A DNA stretch of 9,627 nucleotides from Gammaproteobacteria bacterium (lineage in GTDB: Bacteria > Pseudomonadota > Gammaproteobacteria > Eutrophobiales > Eutrophobiaceae), in NCBI GenBank assembly GCA_018676275.1, contig JABHFC010000286.1, positions 1 to 9,627 of the forward strand. Direction: 5' to 3'. Made by a program: the position numbers and the translations under genes. The notes below the pieces were generated by a model. The model searched no databases and was not told the origin of the DNA. It was given only the letters and a program-made list of their open reading frames with translations. This document shows positions 1 through 6,600 of the stretch, in pieces; position 1 is the stretch's first letter, and each line of letters opens with the position of its first letter.

Positions 1-648
1 TCCTGAGTATTTCTGCAATTCTTTACGTACAAGAAATATTGCCATTATTAGCCCGCTGTATTGTGCAATTACCGATGCCAGGGCTACACCTTTTACTCCC
101 ATATCAAGGCCAAAGACGAATACAAGATCCAGCACAATATTGATAAGGTTTACAGTTATGGCGAAATACAGCGTCGCCCTGGCGTTTTGTAAGCCCAATA
201 ACCAGCCAAACATTGCCATGGAACAAAGTACTGCAGGAGCACCCCAAATTGCCCAGTAAAAATATATTCGAGCGTGAAATGTCACCTGCTCACTACCACC
301 AATAAGAAAGAAAGAAATTGATGCAATGGGGTTTTGCAAAATCAACATTGCTAATGCGATTGATAGACCAATAAAAATGGAATGAATTAGTGTTGATCGC
401 AACTCATCGTAATCTTTTTTACCATGAACCTGCGCTACTATTCCCGTTGTGCCCATACGCAGGAATCCCATTCCCCAGTATAGAAAATCAAATATTACCG
501 CAGCTATCGCAACAGCACCCAGATAATAGGGGTGACTCAGGTGACCGACAACAGCAGTATCCACGATACCCAACAAAGCAATAGATATATTGGATAAAAT
601 AAGTGGGCCGGCAAGACGCCAGATTTGTAAATGATTTTGATTTTTCAC
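1..648 (-). CDS. dinF: DinF-like MATE family efflux transporter (N-terminal part, runs off left edge)
   Basis: Multidrug and toxin extrusion (MATE) family inner-membrane antiporter of the DinF branch; such proteins export organic compounds in exchange for protons or sodium. The 216 visible residues begin KNQNHLQIWRLAGPLILSN and continue with GIVDTAVVGHL (about residues 24-34), GFLRMGTTGIVAQ and, further on, GWLLGLQNARA followed by NLINIVLDLVFVFGL. This order and wording closely match E. coli DinF as I remember it (WRLALPMIFSN, GLVDTAVIGHL, FLRMSTTGLTAQ, GWLLGVQYAR, NILNIVLDV). The family is usually about 440-460 residues, so roughly the first half is here. The start is GTG at 648-646: the in-frame stop TGA lies 12 codons upstream and no ATG falls between, and the GTG places the WRLA motif as in relatives. 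No strong Shine-Dalgarno is seen. It is transcribed divergently from the moxR operon across the 31-bp repeat array. Family assignment is firm; the DinF branch is very likely. Confidence 0.93.
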   Translation of the reverse strand, partial: MKNQNHLQIWRLAGPLILSNISIALLGIVDTAVVGHLSHPYYLGAVAIAAVIFDFLYWGMGFLRMGTTGIVAQVHGKKDYDELRSTLIHSIFIGLSIALAMLILQNPIASISFFLIGGSEQVTFHARIYFYWAIWGAPAVLCSMAMFGWLLGLQNARATLYFAITVNLINIVLDLVFVFGLDMGVKGVALASVIAQYSGLIMAIFLVRKELQKYSG

Positions 649-669
649 GATCTTGAAAAAATATTCTTC

Positions 670-933
670 ACTGCGATATGTTATTCAGATGATATACAAC
701 ACTATGATATGCAAGGGTAAAATTTGCCATACATAAAGACAGACAACGGTAAAACTTGCCATACGAAAGATTAACACCGGTATGATATGCCATTCAAATT
801 ATGAACCGCGGTACAACGCGCCATACAAAAAATGTACAACGGCGTAATATTCCGTTAAATATATAAATGAAGACGTAATATAGCATTCATATTATTAGAG
901 ATTGTGTAATATTAGATAATATTTTTATCCAGG
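670..933. repeat. Degenerate tandem array, 31-bp period, about nine units
   Basis: Units begin at 670, 701, 716, 748, 779, 810, 841, 872 and 903. All steps are 31 bp except two: the unit at 701 is cut to 15 bp, and the one at 716 is 32 bp. The unit heads can be read one under another: GGTAAAATTTGCCATAC (716), GGTAAAACTTGCCATAC (748), GGTATGATATGCCATTC (779), GGTACAACGCGCCATAC (810), GGCGTAATATTCCGTTA (841), GACGTAATATAGCATTC (872), TGTGTAATATTAGATAA (903), ACTATGATATGCAAG (701) and ACTGCGATATGTTATTC (670). The unit tails are A-rich and often end in ACAAC or similar. The middle units agree best; the outer ones drift. The array fills most of the 291-bp gap between the divergent dinF and moxR genes. 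Since 31 is not a multiple of 3 it is not coding, and the units are too diverged and lack unique spacers, so it is not CRISPR. Three helical turns are about 31.5 bp, so the units would fall on one face of the DNA. A row of operator sites or a decayed minisatellite are the two main readings; I favour binding sites. Confidence 0.75.
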
Positions 934-939
934 ATAATT

Positions 940-1872
940 ATGAACGGACAAGAGATCTATCAGGCGATATCGTCCAATATTAATATAATCATCAAAGGCC
1001 AGGAACAGGCAATAAGAATGTTGCTTGCTGCTTTTATCAGCGGTGGACATGTACTTCTGGAAGATGTGCCAGGTACCGGCAAAACAACGCTGGCTAAAGC
1101 TCTGGCCAAATCTATTGACGCTGAATATCATCGTGTGCAATTCACACCGGATTTATTACCCACTGATATTTTAGGTGTCTCCATTTTTGACCAGCGCGAT
1201 CATGATTTTCATTTTCATAAAGGTCCGGTATTTACCAACATCCTGCTTGCCGATGAAATAAACCGGGCTTCACCTCGCACACAATCTGCTCTACTGGAAG
1301 CCATGGGAGAATCCCAGGTCAGTGTTGATGGCGTATTACACCCATTAGACGAACTTTTTTTCGTTATCGCCACGCAAAATCCAATTGAATTTCATGGCAC
1401 CTATCCGCTCCCTGAAGCACAAATGGATCGCTTTGCTATGCGCTTTGAGCTTGGCTATGTAGACCAGGCACAGGAAGTTGCAATTCTTTCTGAGCAAAAC
1501 AAGTTTCATCCAATTGAAACGCTAAGACCTTGCGTAAACCTGAAAGATGTCCTCACTATCAAAAAACTTACTTCGGATATCAGGATCAGTAATGAGTTGA
1601 AGGATTATATTGTAAATCTAATCCGTGCGACTAGAGATAATCAGGATGTCCAAAACGGCGCAAGCCCCCGTGCATCCCTGGCTTTAATGAAAGCTGCGCA
1701 AGTACTGGCATTATTTGACGGTATGGAATTTGTTACTCCAGATCACATACAGGAGATCGCAATACCGGTTATAGCTCATCGATTGATGCTTAACTCTCAG
1801 GCCAAATTTTCAGGCAGGACTGCGAAAATTATTGTCGAAGAAGTGTTAAAAGAAATACCTGTCCCAACTTAA
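940..1872 (+). CDS. MoxR family AAA+ ATPase
   Basis: A 310-residue cytoplasmic AAA+ ATPase of the MoxR family, thought to act as a chaperone that matures or remodels partner proteins, often ones encoded next to it. Visible motifs in order: Walker A DVPGTGKTT (residues 42-50), the family-typical QFTPDLLPTDILG (67-79), GPVFTNILLADEINRA with Walker B and DE at 105-106, sensor 1 VIATQNP (142-148), YPLPEAQMDRF (155-165) with the arginine finger at R164, and sensor 2 SPRASLAL starting at 242. The length is normal for the family. The ATG is preceded by AGGA at 931-934, well spaced. It is the first gene of a three-gene operon with a DUF58 protein 6 nt downstream and then a transglutaminase, the classic partner set of this family. 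The upstream 31-bp array ends just before the start codon, so any regulation acting there should affect this operon. Nothing in the ATPase motifs is missing. Confidence 0.95.
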   Translation: MNGQEIYQAISSNINIIIKGQEQAIRMLLAAFISGGHVLLEDVPGTGKTTLAKALAKSIDAEYHRVQFTPDLLPTDILGVSIFDQRDHDFHFHKGPVFTNILLADEINRASPRTQSALLEAMGESQVSVDGVLHPLDELFFVIATQNPIEFHGTYPLPEAQMDRFAMRFELGYVDQAQEVAILSEQNKFHPIETLRPCVNLKDVLTIKKLTSDIRISNELKDYIVNLIRATRDNQDVQNGASPRASLALMKAAQVLALFDGMEFVTPDHIQEIAIPVIAHRLMLNSQAKFSGRTAKIIVEEVLKEIPVPT

Positions 1873-1878
1873 TTTAAC

Positions 1879-3261
1879 ATGCTTATATTCAGACGATTAC
1901 TTTTTAAAAATTTCAAGTTCGTCTATAAACTAAGTCAACGACTTAGATACAGATTTACCTCCGCTGGTGCCCTCATAGCCAGTGGCATGTTAGCTTCCGG
2001 AATATTTGGCGTAGATATAAGGCAATCTATGGCATTTCAAATATTTACAATCATGGCATCGCTTCTTCTTGCTTCCTTTCTATACAGTTTGTCATTTCGC
2101 GGTCAGTTCAAAATTACCCGTGAGTTACCGCAATTTGGCACTGTCCATCAAACGATGCGTTACAGGATAACTGTTCATAACCTTGGAAAGTTTGCCCAAA
2201 ATGATTTACTCCTAATTGATGACCTGGAAACATACTTTCCAAAACATGAAGAATTTGGTAAAAGCCGCGACCCACAGGATAAAAATAGAAATCGCTTTGA
2301 TAGAGTTATAGGTTATCCACGTCTTGTCGCACTAATTCGAAAATTGCGTGGAGGCACCATCCAGGCTCAAGCTGTTGAAAATATTGCTGCCAATGATTTC
2401 ATGGAATTGAATTTTGAGTTACTTCCCTCACGACGAGGCTATGTACACTTCTCTTCGACCCGTATCAGCAGACCAGACCCTTTTGGTTTAGTCAGAGCCA
2501 TAAAGAAATACGAACAAAAAGACAAATTATTAATTCTTCCGAAAACCTATCGAACTCCCAAAGTTGAGCTCAAAGGTCTCCGCAAATATCAGCAAGGTGG
2601 TATGACTCAGGTCAGTGTCATTGGCGACTCCCAGGAATTTATGTCACTTCGCGATTATCGACCCGGTGACCCCCTGCGGGCAATTCACTGGCGTAGTTAT
2701 GCCAAAACTGGAACCCCTGTGGTAAAGGAATTTCACGATGAGTTTTTTGTTCGCCAGGGATTGATACTCGACACATTCCAGGAGGATAAAAACAATGTTG
2801 TATTTGAAGAGGCTGTGTCTGTAGCTGCTTCATTTTGCCTGACTCTTCCGGGACAGGATGCACTACTGGATCTGATGTTTATTGGCGATCAGGCATATCG
2901 CTTTACAAGTGGCCGAGGTCTTGGGCAGTCTGAAAACATGCTGGAAGTACTGGCCTGCACTGAAGCATGCAACAACGATTCATTTAGCAAATTACACGAA
3001 CTTATTCCTGAATATAGCAATGAGACCAGCGGTATGATCTGTGTTTTATTAGACTGGGATAAAAAACGACAGGAATTGATTGAGTCCATAATTCGAGCAA
3101 GCATACCTGTTGTCGTTTTTTTGATTATTGATGGCGAAAACGAACCCAACATTGAACATGGACCTATGGAAAACCATCCTGAACGATTTATTATCCTGCC
3201 TTCTGACAACATCCAGTCATCTCTTGATGAAGCAAGTAATCTCAGCCTGGCAAAGGAATGA
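1879..3261 (+). CDS. DUF58 domain membrane protein
   Basis: A 460-residue protein of the DUF58 family, regularly encoded next to MoxR ATPases and probably their membrane-bound partner. After a basic N-terminus come two likely membrane helices (about residues 27-46 and 51-70), then a beta-rich region with the typical RPDPFGLVR motif near 198-206. The DUF58 signature LRDYRPGDPLRAIHWRSYAK lies near 256-275. The C-terminal half resembles a von Willebrand A-like fold, but the place where a metal site would be reads LILDTF instead of a clear DxSxS, so metal binding is doubtful. The ATG at 1879 is 6 nt after the moxR stop and has no recognisable Shine-Dalgarno, so translation probably depends on coupling to moxR. 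Its stop overlaps the next start as ATGA (3258-3261). Family assignment is secure; the biochemical role of DUF58 proteins is not settled. Confidence 0.92.
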   Translation: MLIFRRLLFKNFKFVYKLSQRLRYRFTSAGALIASGMLASGIFGVDIRQSMAFQIFTIMASLLLASFLYSLSFRGQFKITRELPQFGTVHQTMRYRITVHNLGKFAQNDLLLIDDLETYFPKHEEFGKSRDPQDKNRNRFDRVIGYPRLVALIRKLRGGTIQAQAVENIAANDFMELNFELLPSRRGYVHFSSTRISRPDPFGLVRAIKKYEQKDKLLILPKTYRTPKVELKGLRKYQQGGMTQVSVIGDSQEFMSLRDYRPGDPLRAIHWRSYAKTGTPVVKEFHDEFFVRQGLILDTFQEDKNNVVFEEAVSVAASFCLTLPGQDALLDLMFIGDQAYRFTSGRGLGQSENMLEVLACTEACNNDSFSKLHELIPEYSNETSGMICVLLDWDKKRQELIESIIRASIPVVVFLIIDGENEPNIEHGPMENHPERFIILPSDNIQSSLDEASNLSLAKE

Positions 3262-5276
3262 ACACCTCTAGTACACAATTACACAATGCACCTCCTTTGT
3301 TGATGGGAGCTGGCTTACTTATTTGGGGCTGGCAATGCAATTTTCTTTTATTTGCGCTGGTCATGGCTTTGCTACTTGAAACTTCTCATCTTATTTCATG
3401 GCGCTGGCCAATAACTGATAAGGAGTTTAATACTCTCTCTGATTTTAGTGGCGTTATGTTTTTCATCGCTGTCGTTTACATATTTACAAACGAGGGGGCA
3501 AGAGGAATATATATTATCCTAACAGTCTTGCCGTTCATTCTTTTTCCTCTGCTTATTACGCAAAAATATAGTCACGAAGGCACAATGAATTCAAGCGCAT
3601 TGTTTCCTGGTTTGAGAAAACTGGATTCCTCATTGTCACCGGAAGCCAACTCCAGAGTAGATGTAAATCTCCCTTATTTTGTTATTTGCATAATTTCTGC
3701 AAGTGCAGGTAATCAAAGAACAATGTTATTTTTTGTTGCCGTCTGCATCCTGCTGACAATTGTACTTTGGTCAGTCAGGCCCTCACGTTATTCACTTCCT
3801 GTTTGGTTTATCACACTGACCATGGCTTTTTCTATCGCTTATGCAGGTCAATTAGGACTACGACAATTACAGGCGTCTATTGAAGCCAGTTTTCTGGGTA
3901 TATTTGACCAGCTCAGGTGGCGATATCGTGATCCAAATCGCTCTACCACTGCAATGGGTTCATTAGGACGCTTAAAGCTTTCTGATCGTATTGTATTAAG
4001 ACTGAAAACCAAACAGGCCATACAAACACCAATTTTATTAAAAGAGGCCAGCTATAACACCTTCGCTCATGGTATATGGAACAATAAGGAATCAGATTTT
4101 ACTGTCCTTGATCAAAACCTTGATAAAAGCTGGACTCTGATGGATGAAGTTGAAGCCGAAGCAAGTGTCACTTTGTCCACTTACATGGTAAGGGAAAAAG
4201 GAGTAATCCCACTCCCCCATCGCAGTAGCAAAATTAAGAATGTAGCTGCGGTTGAAATTGAAAAAAATCAACACGGTACAGTCATTATGGATATGCGCGA
4301 AGGCTGGATCCAATATGATGTTGAATACAACGCAAATATTCAAAAAGAGCTACCACCCGATGAAAACGATTTGCATATTCTTGATTTTTATCGGGCTGAT
4401 ATTGACAAGTTGGCTAAGCAGTTAAAACTATCATCAATGACTGACGAACAAGCTGTATATACGGTGCACCGTTTCTTTCAAGATAATTTCACCTACTCAT
4501 TAAATAGGAAACAACGTTATCCAAGGGGCAAATACCTGTCTAATTTCCTTTTCAAGAATAGACAAGGGCACTGCGAATATTTTGCTACTGCTACTACATT
4601 GCTCCTCCGTAGTGCTGGCATACCTGCTAGATATGCCATTGGATATTCTGTTAGTGAATACAGTTCTCTTGAGAGGCAGTACATAGCACGAGCCAGACAT
4701 GCCCATTCATGGGCATTGGTCTTTGTAAATAATAAGTGGCAAGTTCTCGACACAACGCCGTCAATATGGGCACCCCATGAAGAAGAAAATGCCTCAGTAT
4801 TAGAACCCTTCATGGATCTTTGGGCATGGATTTCCTATACATGGTCACGTTGGCAATCGGAGGATGTTGTTGATGAAGAGCAAAACACCGGGTTTCTTCT
4901 TTGGTTGCTAATTCCACTCATCGCCCTGTTAGCTTGGCGTATGTATTTTAAGGAACGCATTAAACGTAGACATCCATCTTCACTTGTTGCAGAAGAAATT
5001 GCCTACAATGGAATCGATTCAAGTTTTTATGAACTAATCGAACAGATAGAACAAAATGGTTTGCCCCGACATCCAGGCGAAACTTTAATTACATGGCTCA
5101 GACGAATTGATCTCAGGATACAAAATAGTCAGATTGAAACTGCACTAAAACTTCATTATCAATATCGCTTTGACCCGTCTGGCTTGTCTTCACTTGACGC
5201 AAAAGAACTGCAGAGAATTGTCAGCTTTTTACTCTCCTGTAAAGATGAGTGGCTAAGTGTCCAGAACGTTGCCTGA
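3258..5276 (+). CDS. tgpA: TgpA-type membrane-anchored transglutaminase-like protein
   Basis: A 672-residue integral membrane protein with the TgpA architecture. The N-terminal DUF3488-like region has about seven hydrophobic helices between residues 11 and 201. The transglutaminase-like core follows, with all three catalytic residues visible: Cys439 in GHCEYFATA, His483 in HAHSWALV and Asp498 in WQVLDTTP. One more membrane helix (about 546-563) and a cytoplasmic tail of about 110 residues resembling DUF4129 close the protein. The core should face the periplasm, where such enzymes could act as peptidases or crosslinkers; the natural substrate is not established. In Pseudomonas aeruginosa a protein of this type, also linked to MoxR and DUF58 genes, is reported to be important for viability. 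The start overlaps the DUF58 stop by 4 nt (ATGA), so it is translationally coupled. The 3' end lies 4 nt from the end of the convergent DUF3012 gene, and I see no clear terminator between them. Confidence 0.93.
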   Translation: MNTSSTQLHNAPPLLMGAGLLIWGWQCNFLLFALVMALLLETSHLISWRWPITDKEFNTLSDFSGVMFFIAVVYIFTNEGARGIYIILTVLPFILFPLLITQKYSHEGTMNSSALFPGLRKLDSSLSPEANSRVDVNLPYFVICIISASAGNQRTMLFFVAVCILLTIVLWSVRPSRYSLPVWFITLTMAFSIAYAGQLGLRQLQASIEASFLGIFDQLRWRYRDPNRSTTAMGSLGRLKLSDRIVLRLKTKQAIQTPILLKEASYNTFAHGIWNNKESDFTVLDQNLDKSWTLMDEVEAEASVTLSTYMVREKGVIPLPHRSSKIKNVAAVEIEKNQHGTVIMDMREGWIQYDVEYNANIQKELPPDENDLHILDFYRADIDKLAKQLKLSSMTDEQAVYTVHRFFQDNFTYSLNRKQRYPRGKYLSNFLFKNRQGHCEYFATATTLLLRSAGIPARYAIGYSVSEYSSLERQYIARARHAHSWALVFVNNKWQVLDTTPSIWAPHEEENASVLEPFMDLWAWISYTWSRWQSEDVVDEEQNTGFLLWLLIPLIALLAWRMYFKERIKRRHPSSLVAEEIAYNGIDSSFYELIEQIEQNGLPRHPGETLITWLRRIDLRIQNSQIETALKLHYQYRFDPSGLSSLDAKELQRIVSFLLSCKDEWLSVQNVA

Positions 5277-5280
5277 CAAA

Positions 5281-5448
5281 CTATTTAAACAAACAATGTT
5301 TGGCGAAGTCAGTAGCCTCGTTCGTACTCCAGTCGCCTTTAGGTTTCTCTTTCAGGTTTTTACACCACCCCTCACTACCAACTTCAGGTGCGCAGGCGTT
5401 CAGAGACAAGCACGAGAAACAAATAAAGATATATAACAATTTTTTCAT
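5281..5448 (-). CDS. Small DUF3012-family lipoprotein (55 aa)
   Basis: This short gene encodes 55 residues starting MKKLLYIFICFSCLSLNAC. It has a lipoprotein signal with lipobox LNAC and the acylated cysteine at position 19. The mature part, APEVGSEGWCKNLKEKPKGD followed by WSTNEATDFAKHCLF, matches the DUF3012 family, which I recall as very short lipoproteins with the pattern CAPEVGSexWCexMKeKPKGDWtxxEAxdyAkhCi. The two other mature cysteines (29 and 52) are kept and could pair in the periplasm. A good Shine-Dalgarno, AGGA, is complementary to 5456-5459, 7 nt from the ATG. It is the last gene of the leftward operon, 33 nt after the Rieske fusion gene, and ends 4 nt from the convergent transglutaminase gene. 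Function is unknown for the whole family. It falls below common ORF length limits and is easily missed. Confidence 0.88.
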   Translation of the reverse strand: MKKLLYIFICFSCLSLNACAPEVGSEGWCKNLKEKPKGDWSTNEATDFAKHCLFK

Positions 5449-5481
5449 AATATTTTCCTGCCATACTTTTATATAAACTAG

Positions 5482-6108
5482 TTACCAGTAAGCTTTCAGA
5501 AACCCGTTTTCTATTTTACACTCTAACATATTTAGAGGTTTATCCCCCACTTCCAGACACTCGCCTGTTCTTAAATCGAATTTCCATTTATGTAAGGAAC
5601 AGGTGAGCTCTAATCCACTCAATTCATTTTTAGTTATCGGCGTAGATTGATGTGGGCAACGATTATCATAAACACGAATATCCTCGTTCTCCCTGTAAAC
5701 GAACAATTCTTTGCCATCAGCAGCCTTGATCATACTGACACCACTCATTAGTTTTTCCTCCTGAATTAGCTCATGCCAGTCCAGACCTTCTCTCATGGCT
5801 TCCGGTCCGAACTCTGCCATATCCATTTCAAGTAAGATATCGATTGCCCAAATAATCTTACTTAAGCCAAGTGTAGGAAAAGCAACAAACAATGCGTCGA
5901 TAATTTGATTTGCTGTTACACCAAGTGCTAAAGCTCGTTTCAGGTATTGACGAAATCCAGTTGCTGTTTGCTTATCTACCTTGGTTATAACAGAGATAAT
6001 TGCTTTTGTTTTATCGTCCAGGTGCTTCCCCGAGTTTTTTAAAAAGGAAAAATAGTCTTCCATTTCTCGGGGTCTTATTTGCATCAGGTATTTGAGAGCG
6101 TCACTCAT
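5482..6108 (-). CDS. Carboxymuconolactone decarboxylase-like / Rieske [2Fe-2S] fusion protein
   Basis: A 208-residue soluble protein with two parts. Residues about 1-100 are helical and look like the carboxymuconolactone decarboxylase (CMD)/AhpD fold: LDDKTKAIISVITKVDKQTA, then LKRALALGVTANQIIDALFV and a following helix. There is no cysteine anywhere in the first 150 residues, so the AhpD CxxC redox pair is absent. Residues about 120-208 are a Rieske ferredoxin domain: C151-P-H153 and C170-S-L-H173 are the four [2Fe-2S] ligands, followed by KWKFDLRTGEC. Rieske ferredoxins of this size carry electrons to oxygenases or sense redox state. It sits 15 nt downstream of the unrecognised gene in the antiporter operon; only a weak purine stretch (GAG) precedes the ATG. 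The Rieske call is firm; the CMD-like call rests on fold-pattern resemblance. No partner oxygenase or reductase is in the window. Confidence 0.87.
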   Translation of the reverse strand: MSDALKYLMQIRPREMEDYFSFLKNSGKHLDDKTKAIISVITKVDKQTATGFRQYLKRALALGVTANQIIDALFVAFPTLGLSKIIWAIDILLEMDMAEFGPEAMREGLDWHELIQEEKLMSGVSMIKAADGKELFVYRENEDIRVYDNRCPHQSTPITKNELSGLELTCSLHKWKFDLRTGECLEVGDKPLNMLECKIENGFLKAYW

Positions 6109-6123
6109 CTCGATTCTACAAAG

Positions 6124-6594
6124 TTATCCATTATCGTCACCTTCAAAATACTGTAAGTTCATCTTCACTTCATGCACTTCATTGGCTTTACTGAACAATT
6201 CATCTGAATCATACCTGGCAACCTGATTCTGATAATCGAGATGCATAAACATTATATTAAGCTCGGTGCTGCCGCTGCTCTTATAATGGTGAGACTGCTC
6301 AAAAAGAAGACTGTTACTAATTATTTTAGATCTGGGGATTTTCATAGAAACAACACCCAGTTTTCCGCTATCTCGCTGGAAACAGACATCCTTTTTCCGC
6401 CCTTTCTGAAAACACCTGATCCTGGCTCCAATTACTGGCGCGCTGCTAAGACTATCTACCAGACGAAATTGAATTTCCTGCATCACAATTTCAGATTTTT
6501 TTGATGTGCCAAACAAAGCAAAATAGTCAGCCACAACAAATCCTGTCCCTGTTAACAAAACACTGATAATTAATAACCAAAGCTTAAATCTCAT
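6124..6594 (-). CDS. Hypothetical protein with N-terminal signal or membrane anchor
   Basis: I do not recognise a family for this 156-residue protein. It starts MRFKLWLLIISVLLTGTGF, a basic-then-hydrophobic stretch (about residues 4-22) typical of an uncleaved anchor or signal peptide without a lipobox. The rest should therefore lie in the periplasm. The part FRLVDSLSSAPVIGARIRCF (about 43-62) has the rhythm of a carboxypeptidase-regulatory-like or other Ig-like beta sandwich (D..t..PV.GA.V), which is only a weak hint. Two cysteines (61 and 71) lie close together and could form a disulfide. The C-terminus is very acidic (EGDDNG). The ATG is 6 nt from the stop of the antiporter gene and has no good Shine-Dalgarno, so translational coupling is likely. 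That it is a real gene is supported by its tight fit between two recognised genes on the same strand. Confidence 0.72.
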   Translation of the reverse strand: MRFKLWLLIISVLLTGTGFVVADYFALFGTSKKSEIVMQEIQFRLVDSLSSAPVIGARIRCFQKGRKKDVCFQRDSGKLGVVSMKIPRSKIISNSLLFEQSHHYKSSGSTELNIMFMHLDYQNQVARYDSDELFSKANEVHEVKMNLQYFEGDDNG

Positions 6595-6600
6595 TAGGCA

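Noticed and set aside
390..584. Plus-strand open frame of 64 residues
   Set aside because: It is antisense to the DinF coding region, which has strong family motifs through this stretch.
670..933. CRISPR array
   Set aside because: The period is regular, but repeats differ at many positions, there are no unique spacers of constant length between identical repeats, and no cas gene is present.
5290..5302. Bidirectional terminator between the convergent operons
   Set aside because: CAAAC-AAT-GTTTG gives only a 5-bp weak stem, lies inside the DUF3012 coding end and has no proper U-run, so it is too weak to call.
5249..5476. Plus-strand open frame of 75 residues
   Set aside because: It overlaps the end of the transglutaminase gene and is antisense to the DUF3012 lipoprotein, which has a convincing signal, lipobox and family match.
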